From Symbiodinium sp. CCMP2592 (Eukaryota > Sar > Dinophyceae > Suessiales > Symbiodiniaceae): a DNA stretch of 64,000 nt. Position 1 is the first letter of the stretch. Each line of letters starts with the position of its first letter. The position numbers were made by a program, and so were the translations under genes. The stretch lies in contig CAJNDT010006135.1 of the NCBI GenBank assembly GCA_905221615.1, positions 1,293,501-1,357,500 of the forward strand, given 5' to 3'. The notes under the pieces are model-generated. The model was not told where the DNA came from. It did no database searches and saw only the letters and a program-made list of their open reading frames with translations. Below are positions 53,575 through 63,831 of this stretch, piece after piece.

Positions 53575-56500
53575 TCACGGGTGTGCGCCCGACGATGCAC
53601 TGCCCTTTGCCTTTGCCTTTCCCTTTGCCTTTGTCTTGGCCTGGCCGGCCTTTGCCTTTGGTGCTGCTTTGGCAGGAGCAGCACCAGCAGCAGCTGGCAC
53701 GATGGCATAGCGCAAGTTGTCCTCGTCAAGTTCTGCTGACCTGGGCAAGTAGTCAACCCCCAGCAATGGAACCCAAGGGCACTCTCTGACGTGCTCCTTG
53801 CGAGTGTCGTAGTCATAGCTTTGCAGCAGCCACCACTTCAGTTTTCTCAGAACCATCTCTGCCCCGCCATGTCGGGCAAATCTCAAGCTGCGCCTGCAAG
53901 CAGTGCCTTCCTCATCTCTGTGCCGCGGGTCTCGACAAGTGGTCTCCCAGCCCACATGCTCGTCCTTGCTTTTGAGCATTGTGAAGCGGCAGCCTTTCCA
54001 AAAGAATGTTGTGGACAGGAGAGCAGTGGAATGCCCTGCCCGCGGCGCTGCTTCCTCATCACTTGTTGGGTCTGACGCGGCCTCGTCAGGCCCCGGTCCG
54101 ACCGGTGCTTGGCCGCCATCACCACTCGAACCGTCGGAAGACGAGCTGGAGCCAGAACTACTGGAAGAAGACGAAGAAGAGGAACTGCTAGAACTAACGT
54201 TGTCTGCGGAGCTAGCAGCAGCAACCTCGTCCAACAAGGAATCCGCCTCGTCCTCTTCGCTGCCGACTTCAGCATTCGCGACGTCATCTTCTACAGCATC
54301 TTCTACGGCCTCCACGTCGCGGCCCAGGCGACCACGGCGGGCACCTGCAGACACACGCCGGCGAGGTTTCGGCTTTGGCGGAGGCACAAGTGCTTCGTCG
54401 AGAAGCCCGATGCAAAATGCATTCTGAGCTTTTCGACCCCTGGACTTGGCACCTGCCTGACTCTCAAGACCAAGAATCTGTCTGTAAACGCTTTGCTGTT
54501 TGAAGTGCGGAACCTCCTTGCCGTGCATCTGAAAAGTGGCGAGTGCAAGCAGATAGTACTCGCCCAAGCTTTCCTCTCCAGACTTGATCCACCACACTCG
54601 GGGTGAGTCTTCCGCACCCTGAAACGGCTCAGGTCGCTGCATGTCCAAAGTTTTCTCTTTGCACGACCAACCTTGTTTCTGAAGAAAGAGCATGAGTTGC
54701 ACGATGCTGAATTTTGCCTCCGGGTGGACTTCCTCATCTGTGGGGGCCTGAAAGAAAGGCACGGGAGAATGCAATTTATAAGCAGCTGCTACGCTCTGCA
54801 AACCATAATCAGTCATCTTCCAGTGGCTCTGCATTTGCTCACCGTCTAAGCTTGGCACACGCACCAACATGCCCGAATCTGCAAGCACCTGGACTGCCTC
54901 ACGTACTCTGCTGTTCGGCTGTGCTGTTTCGTTCAAGACAAATGCCTTGCCATCGGGGGACCGGCAAAAAGCACGCTCTCGCATGACGGCAGTGATGCAT
55001 TGGGAGACGGCATCGGCCAAGTCCGCATCTGCACGTGGCAGGTTTGCATCAAGCTGAAAATGCAACTCCTTGTCGTACTTCCAGATCTGCATCCCCAACA
55101 AATCAGCAGAAGGATAGTGTAATGCATCGAGCACAAACAATGACCCAGCAGCAGAGCTGTCATGGGTGCCGGCACAACTTTCCAGCCCGACCAGTGCCTC
55201 TACATCCTGGGCACCGAATCGGAAGGATGGCAACAGTTCCACGACAAGGCTTTCCTGCCCTTTGACCCTCGCGACACCTTGGACAGCCTGAGATCCTGCA
55301 GGATTGAGCTGCGCTATCCTATAGAAGGCAATGGGATGGAGCACATCTGGCACATCATACTGCTGACCCCGGTTTGCTGAAGAAGGCCCCTGATCATCAA
55401 TGGCTTGAAACTGGAACATGTCTTCAACTGCTGGGGCTTCTCGGGGTCTTGGATTGACAAACGTCTGCAAGGGAACCGCGGCGGTTGCACTGTTGAGAGA
55501 CAGAATCACAAGGTTGGATAAAGTCTGTGAAGCAGCTACGTCTTGTTCTTGCTCATCGTTTCCCAGCTGCTCCTTCACAAAGCTTTTAAGAAACATCAAA
55601 GCATACTTTGCCCAAAGTTGATCCTCCAAGCTCTCATTGCGAACGGCAGGCAAAGTCCAATTGGCAGGAGTCAGCATGCGAGTGGCCTGGACAAGAAGAG
55701 CCGGCTCCATCGTCTTGAAATGTGAGGCAGAATCACAGTGGAATAAGATTTCGATGTAACGGTGCCTTTCTTTTCTTGGAAGCACTGCAAGCTGCACCTG
55801 CCTGTGCTCTGCTACGAGTTGCTCAATCACGGGATTTTTCCACAAGCCTGCGACTTGCAAGCACATTCGCAAATTCCGAGTCTGCTTGCATTCCTCAGCC
55901 AACGTGCGAAGACAGTTGCTCTCTGAGTTTTGCTCCAGCCACTGTTGCAGGAAAGGCAACACCCCTTGAAACGCAAGATGCACAGGCCCCGCACGCGGAG
56001 CCGATCGGGACTGCCGTTTGGCTGCAGCATGCAAGCCCTCAACCCACCGTTCGGCGATCGGTGCAAATCGGAACCGTGCGGCCCACGGCAGGAGAATTTG
56101 CAAATCCTCTATGTCCGCATCCTCGTAGGCCAGCCTTTCCATCTCTCTGCGAGCTGCTGTTCCGGGCGAGCAAAGCAACACAGAAAGCAAGTGATGACAA
56201 TGCTGAGCGTCGTCGCTGCTAGCTGAGCCGAAGAGCTGCAAACTTCTTTGTGCGCATTGCTTTCGCACAGACTTCTTCTCGTGGGCGATTCCGAAAAGCA
56301 CATACGGCAGTTGCTGCCAATGGGACAACTTCACACGCAAGGACAGGTCCAGGTGCCGACGAGCGCTTGCAAAATCCGCCAACACAAGCTGCTTCTCGCC
56401 TTCTGTTAATTTCGCCATACTAGGATGGGCCAACAGCCCTCCCTGAGCGACGTCTAATGCAGAGCCAACCATGACGTGAAGGTGCCCCGCTGCCAAGTCA

Positions 56501-58827
56501 GGGGCCCTGCGTGTTTTCATGGGACACGTCTGCTTATGCTTCTGGCTGACATGTGAGCTGCAAGGACACCCCTCGCACCAATGCTGGATGTGGGAAACAG
56601 CCCCTGCAATCACACGCATGCAGTAAGAGTAAGCGACAAACAAATCCGATGTAAGCGCCGTCTGCACAACCTCCAAGGACAACTGCCGGGAAGCCTCCCC
56701 CTGCTCGTCCTCAGCGATCTTGGAACCGGACTTGTTTCGATACTTGTCCAGATCCCACACCTGGCGCAGCACCTCCAAGAGAGGCACTAGTTGGGAAATG
56801 GCATCCATCGTGGTGCCCCAGCGGCCTGTGTAGACCACAGCATTGAACCCTTCAATCTCCGAAACCCACGCTGTCCAAGGTGCACGCTGCATGCAGGTGC
56901 GCACAAGTCGCTGCTTCGACCACGGCTGGTGCAAGAGCCGGCACACATGAGTCAACTGGTGAATGTATGACCCCCAGTGCTGCAAAACAGATGCCAAGTC
57001 TCTGGTGATATTGTGGGAAATGTGCAGAAGGCCTGCAATGAAGATTTGATGCGTGAAATCCAAGCGGTAGGGGTCGTGAACCTTGACATCTACAGACTCT
57101 GTAACGGGAGCCAAAGCCTGGACATCGAAAACGACTTCGCCCGTGTCGAGCGGCGGCCAGTTACCAGACACAGGCCCGAAGCTGAAGCCAGGCTCATCCT
57201 CCTTGACCCCATCAGCCTCCGAAATCCAATGCCCGAAGAGAGACTCAAGACTCCCTGTCCAACCAACAACGCGACTCTCGGTCCCTAAGTCACCGGTGCG
57301 CGTGAAAGTGGAATTCATGAGCACGGCCACTTGAGCCCATGAGTTGGCCCCCAATCGCTCAGAATGTGCCGCAGCCTTGATTTTGTGAGCCACGGACGCT
57401 CGACCCGACCCCACAGCTGTGGGAATCCCAGGAACAAGCTGGAGCCTGGGATGCAAGAAGCTTCGGCAAGCCTCTGCCTTGACCTCATCCTCAGTCCCTT
57501 GCAGAAGGATCATGGCACAAGCCCAAGCTTCGCACAAATCGTCCACTTTCATGCTTGCATGCCCTTGCAGTACAAAGTCGTAGCCCTTATGGGGGCTTGC
57601 GTCCATGGTGGACCACCGCACGATGCCACTGCCACGAGCACGGTCTAGAACCTCGTCCAGCATTCGAGCCCTTATGCGCTGAAAACCCATGATCAATGTT
57701 AACCGGTGCCTGTAAATTGTCGCAGCTGAAGGCACTCGGGTCTGCGGATCATTCAACAAAGACTCAAAATGAGATCGCAATGACGGGTCGAGGATTGTCA
57801 CCCGCAAAGATTGCTGAAGCACGGTGCGAAGCTGCGACGATGCTTTCAACTCAGCTGAAACAAGCATGTATTCCAGCAACTGTTGGATGTCATAATACGA
57901 CTGCGTCATGACTGCTGACTGCATCAGCATCTCTTCACGAACTTTAGACAAGACAAAGGCCTGGTCTTGGGCTTTCATGATACTCTGCTGCATGCACTCT
58001 TGCGAACTGGGGCTCAGAAGTTCCCCGATGGTGCGACCGAATGTCAGCAAGCTACCAGGGTTCATCACCCAGTCCTTGTTCCGACGGGCCATTGAAGCGA
58101 CGCTCAAGCTGAGATCAGGCTCGGGGAGTTCGGAAGCCTGCAAAAACTCCCGGCCTTGCAGAAAAGCTCCACAGTTTTTCCCTTTCACTATCCTCGGGAA
58201 GCAGCAGAACGACCACTTGCCTTCCAGCATAAGAAGGGCATGAGGGCATGGCAGGTAGACTGCTATGTTCGTTGCCACATCTGCAGCTCCGGGATATTCT
58301 CTCAGCAGCTTCTCAAAACTCTCATTGGAAACTTGAAAGAACAAGTTCTTGGCATGTCGCGACATGTGCTCCCCTTCGGCCTGCACGGTCAACCCCTTTG
58401 TCCCGAGCCCCACACGGATCACTTTGCTAAATAGCAACGGGCTCTCATGGTACTTTGTGAACATCCAAAAATCTCGCAAATCTTGGCACTCTCCATGAAA
58501 AGACTGCCACGGCTGACCAATGCTAGTGGGTTCCACGATCATGAACCCGATCACGTTGCCATGCAGACAATCTGACACTTCTGTCCAAAGTTGTCCTGCA
58601 GATCGGCCCTGTCTGCCGCCTGCAGCTTGCACTGCCGCACGCAGTCCTGCAGCTAATGCCCCTTGCGCCTCGCACAATGCCTCGAGAACATTACTTGTGT
58701 AGAGTGCCTGAACAGGAACGGGAACATTCACGCATGTGCTTGAGCTGCCCAGCCGCCTGCCAAACCGCAGACGCCTACTCCGCACCACTACCCAGAAGAA
58801 GAACATCGATAGCCACAGCTTCAACAT
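53575..58827 (-). CDS. Giant intronless transposase-like protein (1750 codons)
   Basis: The first ATG (58827) has an in-frame TAG two codons upstream. Segments in order: a hydrophobic start (1-16); RWSTMDASPHKGYDF (D409), a strand-Asp pattern as in RNase H folds; LDFTHQIFIAGLLHISHN (589-606); FNAVVYTGRWGTTMDAIS (661-678); a Cys cluster HWCEGCPCSSHV ... CPMKTRRAPDLAAG (749-781); ARFRFAPIAERWVEGLHA (917-934, candidate catalytic Glu E926 or E930); an acidic and poly-Ser region (1505-1600); a Cys/Trp block WETTCRDPRHRDEEGTACRR ... HGGAEMVLRKLKWW (1627-1666); and a Lys/Ala tail (1716-1745). From memory this matches a multicopy Symbiodiniaceae family without a name. I infer a DDE-type transposase. 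The absence of introns over 5.25 kb, unlike its neighbours, fits a mobile gene. It lies between two hairpins with shared ends. Confidence 0.65.
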   Translation of the reverse strand: MLKLWLSMFFFWVVVRSRRLRFGRRLGSSSTCVNVPVPVQALYTSNVLEALCEAQGALAAGLRAAVQAAGGRQGRSAGQLWTEVSDCLHGNVIGFMIVEPTSIGQPWQSFHGECQDLRDFWMFTKYHESPLLFSKVIRVGLGTKGLTVQAEGEHMSRHAKNLFFQVSNESFEKLLREYPGAADVATNIAVYLPCPHALLMLEGKWSFCCFPRIVKGKNCGAFLQGREFLQASELPEPDLSLSVASMARRNKDWVMNPGSLLTFGRTIGELLSPSSQECMQQSIMKAQDQAFVLSKVREEMLMQSAVMTQSYYDIQQLLEYMLVSAELKASSQLRTVLQQSLRVTILDPSLRSHFESLLNDPQTRVPSAATIYRHRLTLIMGFQRIRARMLDEVLDRARGSGIVRWSTMDASPHKGYDFVLQGHASMKVDDLCEAWACAMILLQGTEDEVKAEACRSFLHPRLQLVPGIPTAVGSGRASVAHKIKAAAHSERLGANSWAQVAVLMNSTFTRTGDLGTESRVVGWTGSLESLFGHWISEADGVKEDEPGFSFGPVSGNWPPLDTGEVVFDVQALAPVTESVDVKVHDPYRLDFTHQIFIAGLLHISHNITRDLASVLQHWGSYIHQLTHVCRLLHQPWSKQRLVRTCMQRAPWTAWVSEIEGFNAVVYTGRWGTTMDAISQLVPLLEVLRQVWDLDKYRNKSGSKIAEDEQGEASRQLSLEVVQTALTSDLFVAYSYCMRVIAGAVSHIQHWCEGCPCSSHVSQKHKQTCPMKTRRAPDLAAGHLHVMVGSALDVAQGGLLAHPSMAKLTEGEKQLVLADFASARRHLDLSLRVKLSHWQQLPYVLFGIAHEKKSVRKQCAQRSLQLFGSASSDDAQHCHHLLSVLLCSPGTAARREMERLAYEDADIEDLQILLPWAARFRFAPIAERWVEGLHAAAKRQSRSAPRAGPVHLAFQGVLPFLQQWLEQNSESNCLRTLAEECKQTRNLRMCLQVAGLWKNPVIEQLVAEHRQVQLAVLPRKERHRYIEILFHCDSASHFKTMEPALLVQATRMLTPANWTLPAVRNESLEDQLWAKYALMFLKSFVKEQLGNDEQEQDVAASQTLSNLVILSLNSATAAVPLQTFVNPRPREAPAVEDMFQFQAIDDQGPSSANRGQQYDVPDVLHPIAFYRIAQLNPAGSQAVQGVARVKGQESLVVELLPSFRFGAQDVEALVGLESCAGTHDSSAAGSLFVLDALHYPSADLLGMQIWKYDKELHFQLDANLPRADADLADAVSQCITAVMRERAFCRSPDGKAFVLNETAQPNSRVREAVQVLADSGMLVRVPSLDGEQMQSHWKMTDYGLQSVAAAYKLHSPVPFFQAPTDEEVHPEAKFSIVQLMLFLQKQGWSCKEKTLDMQRPEPFQGAEDSPRVWWIKSGEESLGEYYLLALATFQMHGKEVPHFKQQSVYRQILGLESQAGAKSRGRKAQNAFCIGLLDEALVPPPKPKPRRRVSAGARRGRLGRDVEAVEDAVEDDVANAEVGSEEDEADSLLDEVAAASSADNVSSSSSSSSSSSSSSGSSSSSDGSSGDGGQAPVGPGPDEAASDPTSDEEAAPRAGHSTALLSTTFFWKGCRFTMLKSKDEHVGWETTCRDPRHRDEEGTACRRSLRFARHGGAEMVLRKLKWWLLQSYDYDTRKEHVRECPWVPLLGVDYLPRSAELDEDNLRYAIVPAAAGAAPAKAAPKAKAGQAKTKAKGKAKAKGSASSGAHP

Positions 58828-59092
58828 GATCTGCTAAGCCATCTTGCTCGACAAACCTACATTACAAGTAGCTCTCGTGCAAGCTTGCTGCAAGGTCTTG
58901 GACAACGATTAAGAATGTGCGAGGTTTTCTTCTGACGGCATCATGCATCTTATCAGTCTATCAGGCTGCACAGGTGATTTACCGACTACACGCCTTGGCC
59001 ACTGACTACCATACACGGTAAGCACACATGATATCCATGACCGAAGTCTGCCTCTCTTGTCTTTTGATTATGCATCGTCCAGAGTCTACTTA
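58828..59092. other. 5' flank of the 1750-codon ORF
   Basis: No spliced-leader-like sequence and no promoter motif that I can name. Confidence 0.3.
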
Positions 59093-59207
59093 GAGAATCA
59101 TCGGACTTAGATGTAGCTAGCGATATAACTATAAAACCATACTTGTATTTGCTTATACCCCCAGATACGGTATTAACAGCCCTGGTGACTAAGTCCCATG
59201 ATCCTCC
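59093..59207. repeat. Fold-back element, possible right end of the 53.6-58.8 kb unit
   Basis: GAGAATCATCGGACTTAGAT pairs with inverted GACTAAGTCCCATGATCCTC. The outer end is the inverted complement of 51572-51594. Confidence 0.7.
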
Positions 59208-60231
59208 AATTAGGGTCTACTGCACCCTTCGTCAGCTTTGAAGCGGCGGGGCACGCAAAATCAAACACCATGCTGCGCAACGACCACTTCTACTTACCTC
59301 TGCTGGCAGAATGGCACTTGGTTTCCGCTGCTGCTCGCCGAGCGACAAGATTCAGATCATCGCAAAAAGAAACTCAAATCACGCCGCTTGCGACTTGGAA
59401 CAATTAAATGCTGTTGAAGTTATAACGTCCAATCTTCAATGCACAAGAGTGATGCAATATTCTGACGACGGCAAAGACAGAACTGGGCCAACATTCTGCC
59501 GCCGTGCACACGAAAAAACAAAATTAAACCAGTCGGCAAATTAAGGAAGATACGTAACTACCCGACACAAAATCAATCATGATCTCAGAACTCGATCTCC
59601 CCGCAGCACCGGCTCGCACGATACCGCCGCCCGAACCATTCCGGAGCAGTTGAGACTTCGAAAGACAGCCGGCGCAGCTACCGGCCGGGCAAATGTTGCT
59701 CTCACAAAGTCGAGTCCACACAGAAGCCCTCGAGGCCCCGAGTCTCAGAATGGTTAGGCAAGAATGTTGAAGAGTATGGGGCCTCAATTGCGTCGAGATT
59801 TAGGGTCTAGGGCATTGGTGTTTTAGGAATTAGGGAGTTTAAGTTGTTGATTTTTTTTTGGACGCCGCTCACGACACGACATGGTCACCGTCAAAACGAG
59901 ATGCCTGATTTGCTGTACATGCCGTGAGGCAAACAACCCACCGACCACAGACTATGTCCTCCCATTTTCGTCTCCCCTCCAATACTTGCAACCGGCATTC
60001 ACCGGCAGAGCTACCTTCGCTAGGGGTTCGCCAGGTTCGTTCGGCTCAATCACGCTTCTGCGCTTTATCGGCAACATGCCCCGAAACGACTTGACCGACC
60101 TGGACATCGCTCTGATTTCTATTTCTAGCCAGTGCATCTGCTAGGGCTTATGGGATCTGGTCTTTCCAGGGCCGACCATTGGCAACGTAACCTTTGCCAT
60201 TTTATAGGGGCTACCTGCAACCCTTTACACC
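59208..60231. other. No gene recognised
   Basis: Frames up to 87 codons on both strands, no motif. A T9 run occurs near 59850. Confidence 0.35.
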
Positions 60232-61490
60232 CTAAACCAGCCCAAACCCTATATTAAATATCATTAACTCGTTTATATAAACTATATACACGCAAGCCTC
60301 CAACCGGGTCTTTTGGCCCGGCCCCATCTCGGGCGCGATGATGCTGTAGAAGGCACGAACACTTCCGTCCCACAAACGCTGCATCCAAGAGTCCTTGCTC
60401 GGACGGTAGCGCCGGGCGAAAACGTTTGGCCACTGCTCCTCCTTAGGCGTCGATCTGCGAATCTGCAAGCCGGAACCAGGTCTGCACTTCGCCGCAGGTG
60501 TAGTCTCCGCAACCTTGCGCTTCCCCGTGCAGCGTGTTGTTGGCGCGACAAGCTCGGCCTTGCTCGGGTCCACACTCTTGGCCTTCTTAGCCTTCGGGAT
60601 GTCGACGACCGGCCCGTCGGTCGTGCCCCCAATCTTGGCCTCCTTGATGTCCTTCTCGACGACGGCGGCATCGTCGTGGATGGCACGACGACGCTTGGAG
60701 ACCTTCTTTCGGCGTAGCTTCTTGCCCTTGGTGACGACATCGAGGGGAATGTCCGGAACCTTTTCCAAGCCGCCCCCTGCCTCCTCGACCGTCTCCGTGA
60801 CTGGCTTCTTGGGGCGTCCACCCTTAGGCTTGGCGCTCTCATCCACAGGCTCAGCCACAGGATTCTTCTTGGGGCGTCCAACCTTTGGCTTGGAGCTCTC
60901 AGCCACAGGATTCTTCTTGGGGCGTCCACCCTTCTTTGGCTTGGAGGTCTCAGCCACAGGCTCAGGCTCGGCATCCTTCTTCGGGCGGCCACCGCCCCTT
61001 CCACGTCCTCTACCAGCTCCTCGCCCTCGTCCTGGTTTCTCCGCATTCTCAGCCACCTTAGTGCTCTTCGCCCTCAGCTGGGAGTCCCGGGTGATGCAAG
61101 TCTTCATAGGGGAGATCTCAGGCGGAGCGAGGTTTTTCGGGCTGGGCGTCTCCAAAGCCTCGCTCGGCGAATCCACGCTGGCGGCCGTCTCTTTCGGATC
61201 GGGACTGGTCTCACAGGCCGGGTCAACGGATCCCGGCAGCACAGCAGTGCTCGGAAGTCTCCCCGCAGCCAAGGGTTGGCCTGGCGATGGCACCTCCTGA
61301 TCGAGCCCTCCAAGCATGTCCTGCAGCATCTGCGTGTCCACCGCATAAGCCTGGGTTTCCGTGAAATCGGGAGCCGCACTGGTAGTCGCGGGCCCCGAGA
61401 GATCTCGGGGAAGATCTCCCTCCCCATCCGAAACAGCGATAGGTCCTGACACCCGTCGGTAGCAATCAAGGCACAATGGATCTGCAATTC
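60232..61490 (-). CDS. AT-hook-rich nuclear protein, C-terminal exon
   Basis: From an acceptor-like TTGCAG (about 61490) the frame reads DPLCLDCYRRVSGPIAVSDG. It has an Arg/Gly run (GRGRGAGRGRGRGGGRPKK, about 149-167) and three more GRPKK cores (about 184, 200, 220), each followed by NPVAE or similar, so a tandem protein repeat. AT-hooks (GRP core) bind the minor groove of AT-rich DNA. Further basic clusters (KGKKLRRKKVSKRRRA, IPKAKKAK) look like nuclear localisation signals. The end NVFARRYRPSKDSWMQRLWD resembles a motif common at the ends of dinoflagellate multicopy proteins (from memory). The last 20 residues before the stop are hydrophobic and probably intron read-through. It follows the acidic exon 61674-62180. 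Confidence 0.6.
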
Positions 61491-61673
61491 CTAAGATTAT
61501 TCATTTGGAGTCCTTCAGAATCCAGCTGAAGCTGCAACTGCTTTGCAGTGTGCTTTCGCTCCATGTCCATCCTACGTAGTACAAATGTGCATAGACACAC
61601 ACGAATCCTGCAAGATTGGTTTCAATTCTATGCAAATAGAAGTCCACAAAAACATAATTGTCCAATGTCAAAG

Positions 61674-62180
61674 TCACAAGCGCTTGGCCTCGAGCTTCAA
61701 CTCTGCCAGACGTAGCTGCTGCGAAAGTCGATCTGAAGCGTTCCCTGGCCTTGGCTCATGATCAGGACCTGCAAGCGGAGGCTGATGCACATCTTCATCC
61801 GCCTCCGTCGGTGTCACATCGCCATTTACGGGCGCGGCCATACCCACATCCTTGCCCGTGGCATCGTCCACGGCAGGGTTTTCCCCATCGCCTGAATCAA
61901 TCTCAAGGCTTACCCCATCATCGCCGGAGGCTTCATCCACGGCAGAGTTTTCCCCATCATCGCTCGAGGCTTCAGCCTCATCGCCGGAGGTTTCATACCC
62001 GGCATCGTCGGAATCTTCTCCATGGCCAGCTGCCACCTCCACACCCTCGTCGATCGGAGGGTTTTCCGAGGCAGCATCCACAAGAGTTGACAACTCACCG
62101 GGGTCATCAGTCTCTGCAGCTCTCTCTCGAAGAAGCTTTGCAAGACGAGGGCCCACTGCCTTACAGTTAAACAGGTGAGT
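61674..62180 (-). CDS. Acidic exon of the same gene
   Basis: Frame reads LFNCKAVGPRLAKLLRERAA, ETDDPGELSTLVDAASENPP, then acidic repeats (DSDDAGYETSGDEAEASSDD, GENSAVDEASGDDG, GDGENPAVDDATG) and RLSQQLRLAELKLEAKRL. The ATG-less start suggests an exon. A strongly acidic block followed by an AT-hook block is typical of chromatin-associated proteins, but no domain is conclusive. Confidence 0.55.
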   Translation of the reverse strand, partial: THLFNCKAVGPRLAKLLRERAAETDDPGELSTLVDAASENPPIDEGVEVAAGHGEDSDDAGYETSGDEAEASSDDGENSAVDEASGDDGVSLEIDSGDGENPAVDDATGKDVGMAAPVNGDVTPTEADEDVHQPPLAGPDHEPRPGNASDRLSQQLRLAELKLEAKRL

Positions 62181-62410
62181 ACGGTATTCGGTCGTGTGCT
62201 ACACTATGTAGAAGGCGGTCTCCAAGGATTTATATAGTCCCGGCTACCGAAATAAACCCTTATCAGGCCGCAAAATATTTGATTGAGGCACCGTCTCCAG
62301 GTTGACATAAGCTCGCTGGAACTCATCAATCAGAGAACGAATGGTCACATCCTGGGATTGAAGTATTCCGGCTTTTTTTTGACTACCTTAATATTACAAA
62401 ACACCAAAAT

Positions 62411-63154
62411 CTAGTCGTCTATATAGTTTCGATATTGGATAGGGTTCATATAGGGTTTGTGTTCGGCAAGATCAGGGCAAGATTCTCGAGGGGTCTCTGG
62501 GCGATTCCACTTGCGCTTCAGGACGTTAAGTAGCCGTTTGATGGCCCAACCATCCGAACTTCCAGCAACTGCAAGTGCCGATGCATCAGGAAACCCGCAG
62601 TTCGAGTGGAATTCCAGACACGCACCCTGTAGAAGATAAACCGGGGGGACGAAAATACAAGCGTGGTCGGCCATCAGCTTGAGCGTGATAAGTAGGAGCT
62701 CTGAGTTGAGTTTGGCGCAATCTAGCGAAGCAGTAACGACCTCATTGTCGCCATGTCCCGGCTGATGCAAGCCCCGTGCGAGCGACCGGCCCTCCTGGCT
62801 CCGCCGCCGAAATGCCCGAATCATCTCCCACTTTTCTGGAAGTTCGTCCACCCACTTCATATCTCTAGCATCAAAGTTGCTATTGCTAGCCATGGCCACC
62901 CTAAGGCTACCTCCAGTCGGAATCCTTGCAAGCAAAATGCTAGATAAAGACGCGAATGCGAAAAGCAGCAATTCAAATCCCTGCAGAAACGACCAAATTG
63001 CACAAAGCACTGTCTGCAGGCGCACCGCTTCACGTGTCCATGCCGGCGCTTCTGATTGCTGGGACCTGGCCGGAGAGGGCAAAAGAGCACCAGCTTCGCA
63101 GGCGTTGTATGTGATAATTTCAGTCAGGCTCACATGCTCAATCAGCAATGCCAT
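62411..63154 (-). CDS. Upstream exon(s) of the same minus-strand gene
   Basis: MKWVDELPEKWEMIRAFRRR, then GLHQPGHGDNEVVTASLDCA, KLNSELLLITLKLMADHA, and after a possible short GC-AG intron (GCTTGT to TTCTACAG, about 62636-62671) CLEFHSNCGFPDASALAVAG and SSDGWAIKRLLNVLKRKWNR. The part above 62891 (63154-62892) is hydrophobic and may be intron or another exon. No named domain; the segment looks like a compact helical protein. Order and strand place it before the acidic and AT-hook exons. Confidence 0.5.
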   Translation of the reverse strand: MALLIEHVSLTEIITYNACEAGALLPSPARSQQSEAPAWTREAVRLQTVLCAIWSFLQGFELLLFAFASLSSILLARIPTGGSLRVAMASNSNFDARDMKWVDELPEKWEMIRAFRRRSQEGRSLARGLHQPGHGDNEVVTASLDCAKLNSELLLITLKLMADHACIFVPPVYLLQGACLEFHSNCGFPDASALAVAGSSDGWAIKRLLNVLKRKWNRPETPRESCPDLAEHKPYMNPIQYRNYIDD

Positions 63155-63720
63155 TCATTGGCCGAACCTGGCGGGGGAAGGAAAGATATGAGCACCTTCA
63201 TATATTACAATCAGAAATTCCAGCCAGGCCCACACATACCATCAGAGACGAAGCAGCATCCATTGCAACCATTGTTAATTAGGCGCATGCAAACTCTAGT
63301 ATACATGCTAAAAATCCCAAAACCCCGATCGAGGCACCGGAAGCTTCCAGGTCTGGTTTGCAGGGAAGCAAGGGTTTCTATCACGGTTATAATTGGGGTT
63401 ATACAGGCTTACGGGAATTGGGATTTGGAGTTGCGTGGGCACTCCGCAAGGCTGGACCAACCGCGGCATTTGCGTAGGACCCCGTTGTAAAAGCTTACAA
63501 ACATCCGCCCTAAATCCCACAAGAATTCCCATGCTATTGGACGAGCTTTGGCAGCTTTGCCCAATCCTTTATATAATTCAATATAATTCGCCTACTATAT
63601 TCTCCCTATCTTAATTATCTTTCGAAGACGACGAGGAGCCAAATGCCGATGTGCCTGGCAGTGGGTATTGAAGGAAAGCTAAACCCCGAACCTACAAGCA
63701 AGCCCTATACAGTAATCCTA
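63155..63720. other. No gene recognised
   Basis: Unique sequence, frames up to 144 codons without motifs. Confidence 0.35.
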
Positions 63721-63831
63721 CGGTTGATGATATAAATCCTGCATTACCTTAAGGACCATAGACTATGGGAATTATGGCATATTCCTTATTATGAGTAATG
63801 CAGGATTTATATCATCAACAGTATTATAAAG
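63721..63831. repeat. Family A fold-back element with TA target duplication
   Basis: CGGTTGATGATATAAATCCT and inverted AGGATTTATATCATCAACAG, TA on both sides. Same family as the nine left-half copies, 33 kb away. Confidence 0.85.

Noticed and set aside
59881-60144. 87-codon plus-strand frame with CLICCTCREANNPP
   Set aside because: The Cys spacing is not that of a known zinc-binding domain and the frame is isolated on the opposite strand.
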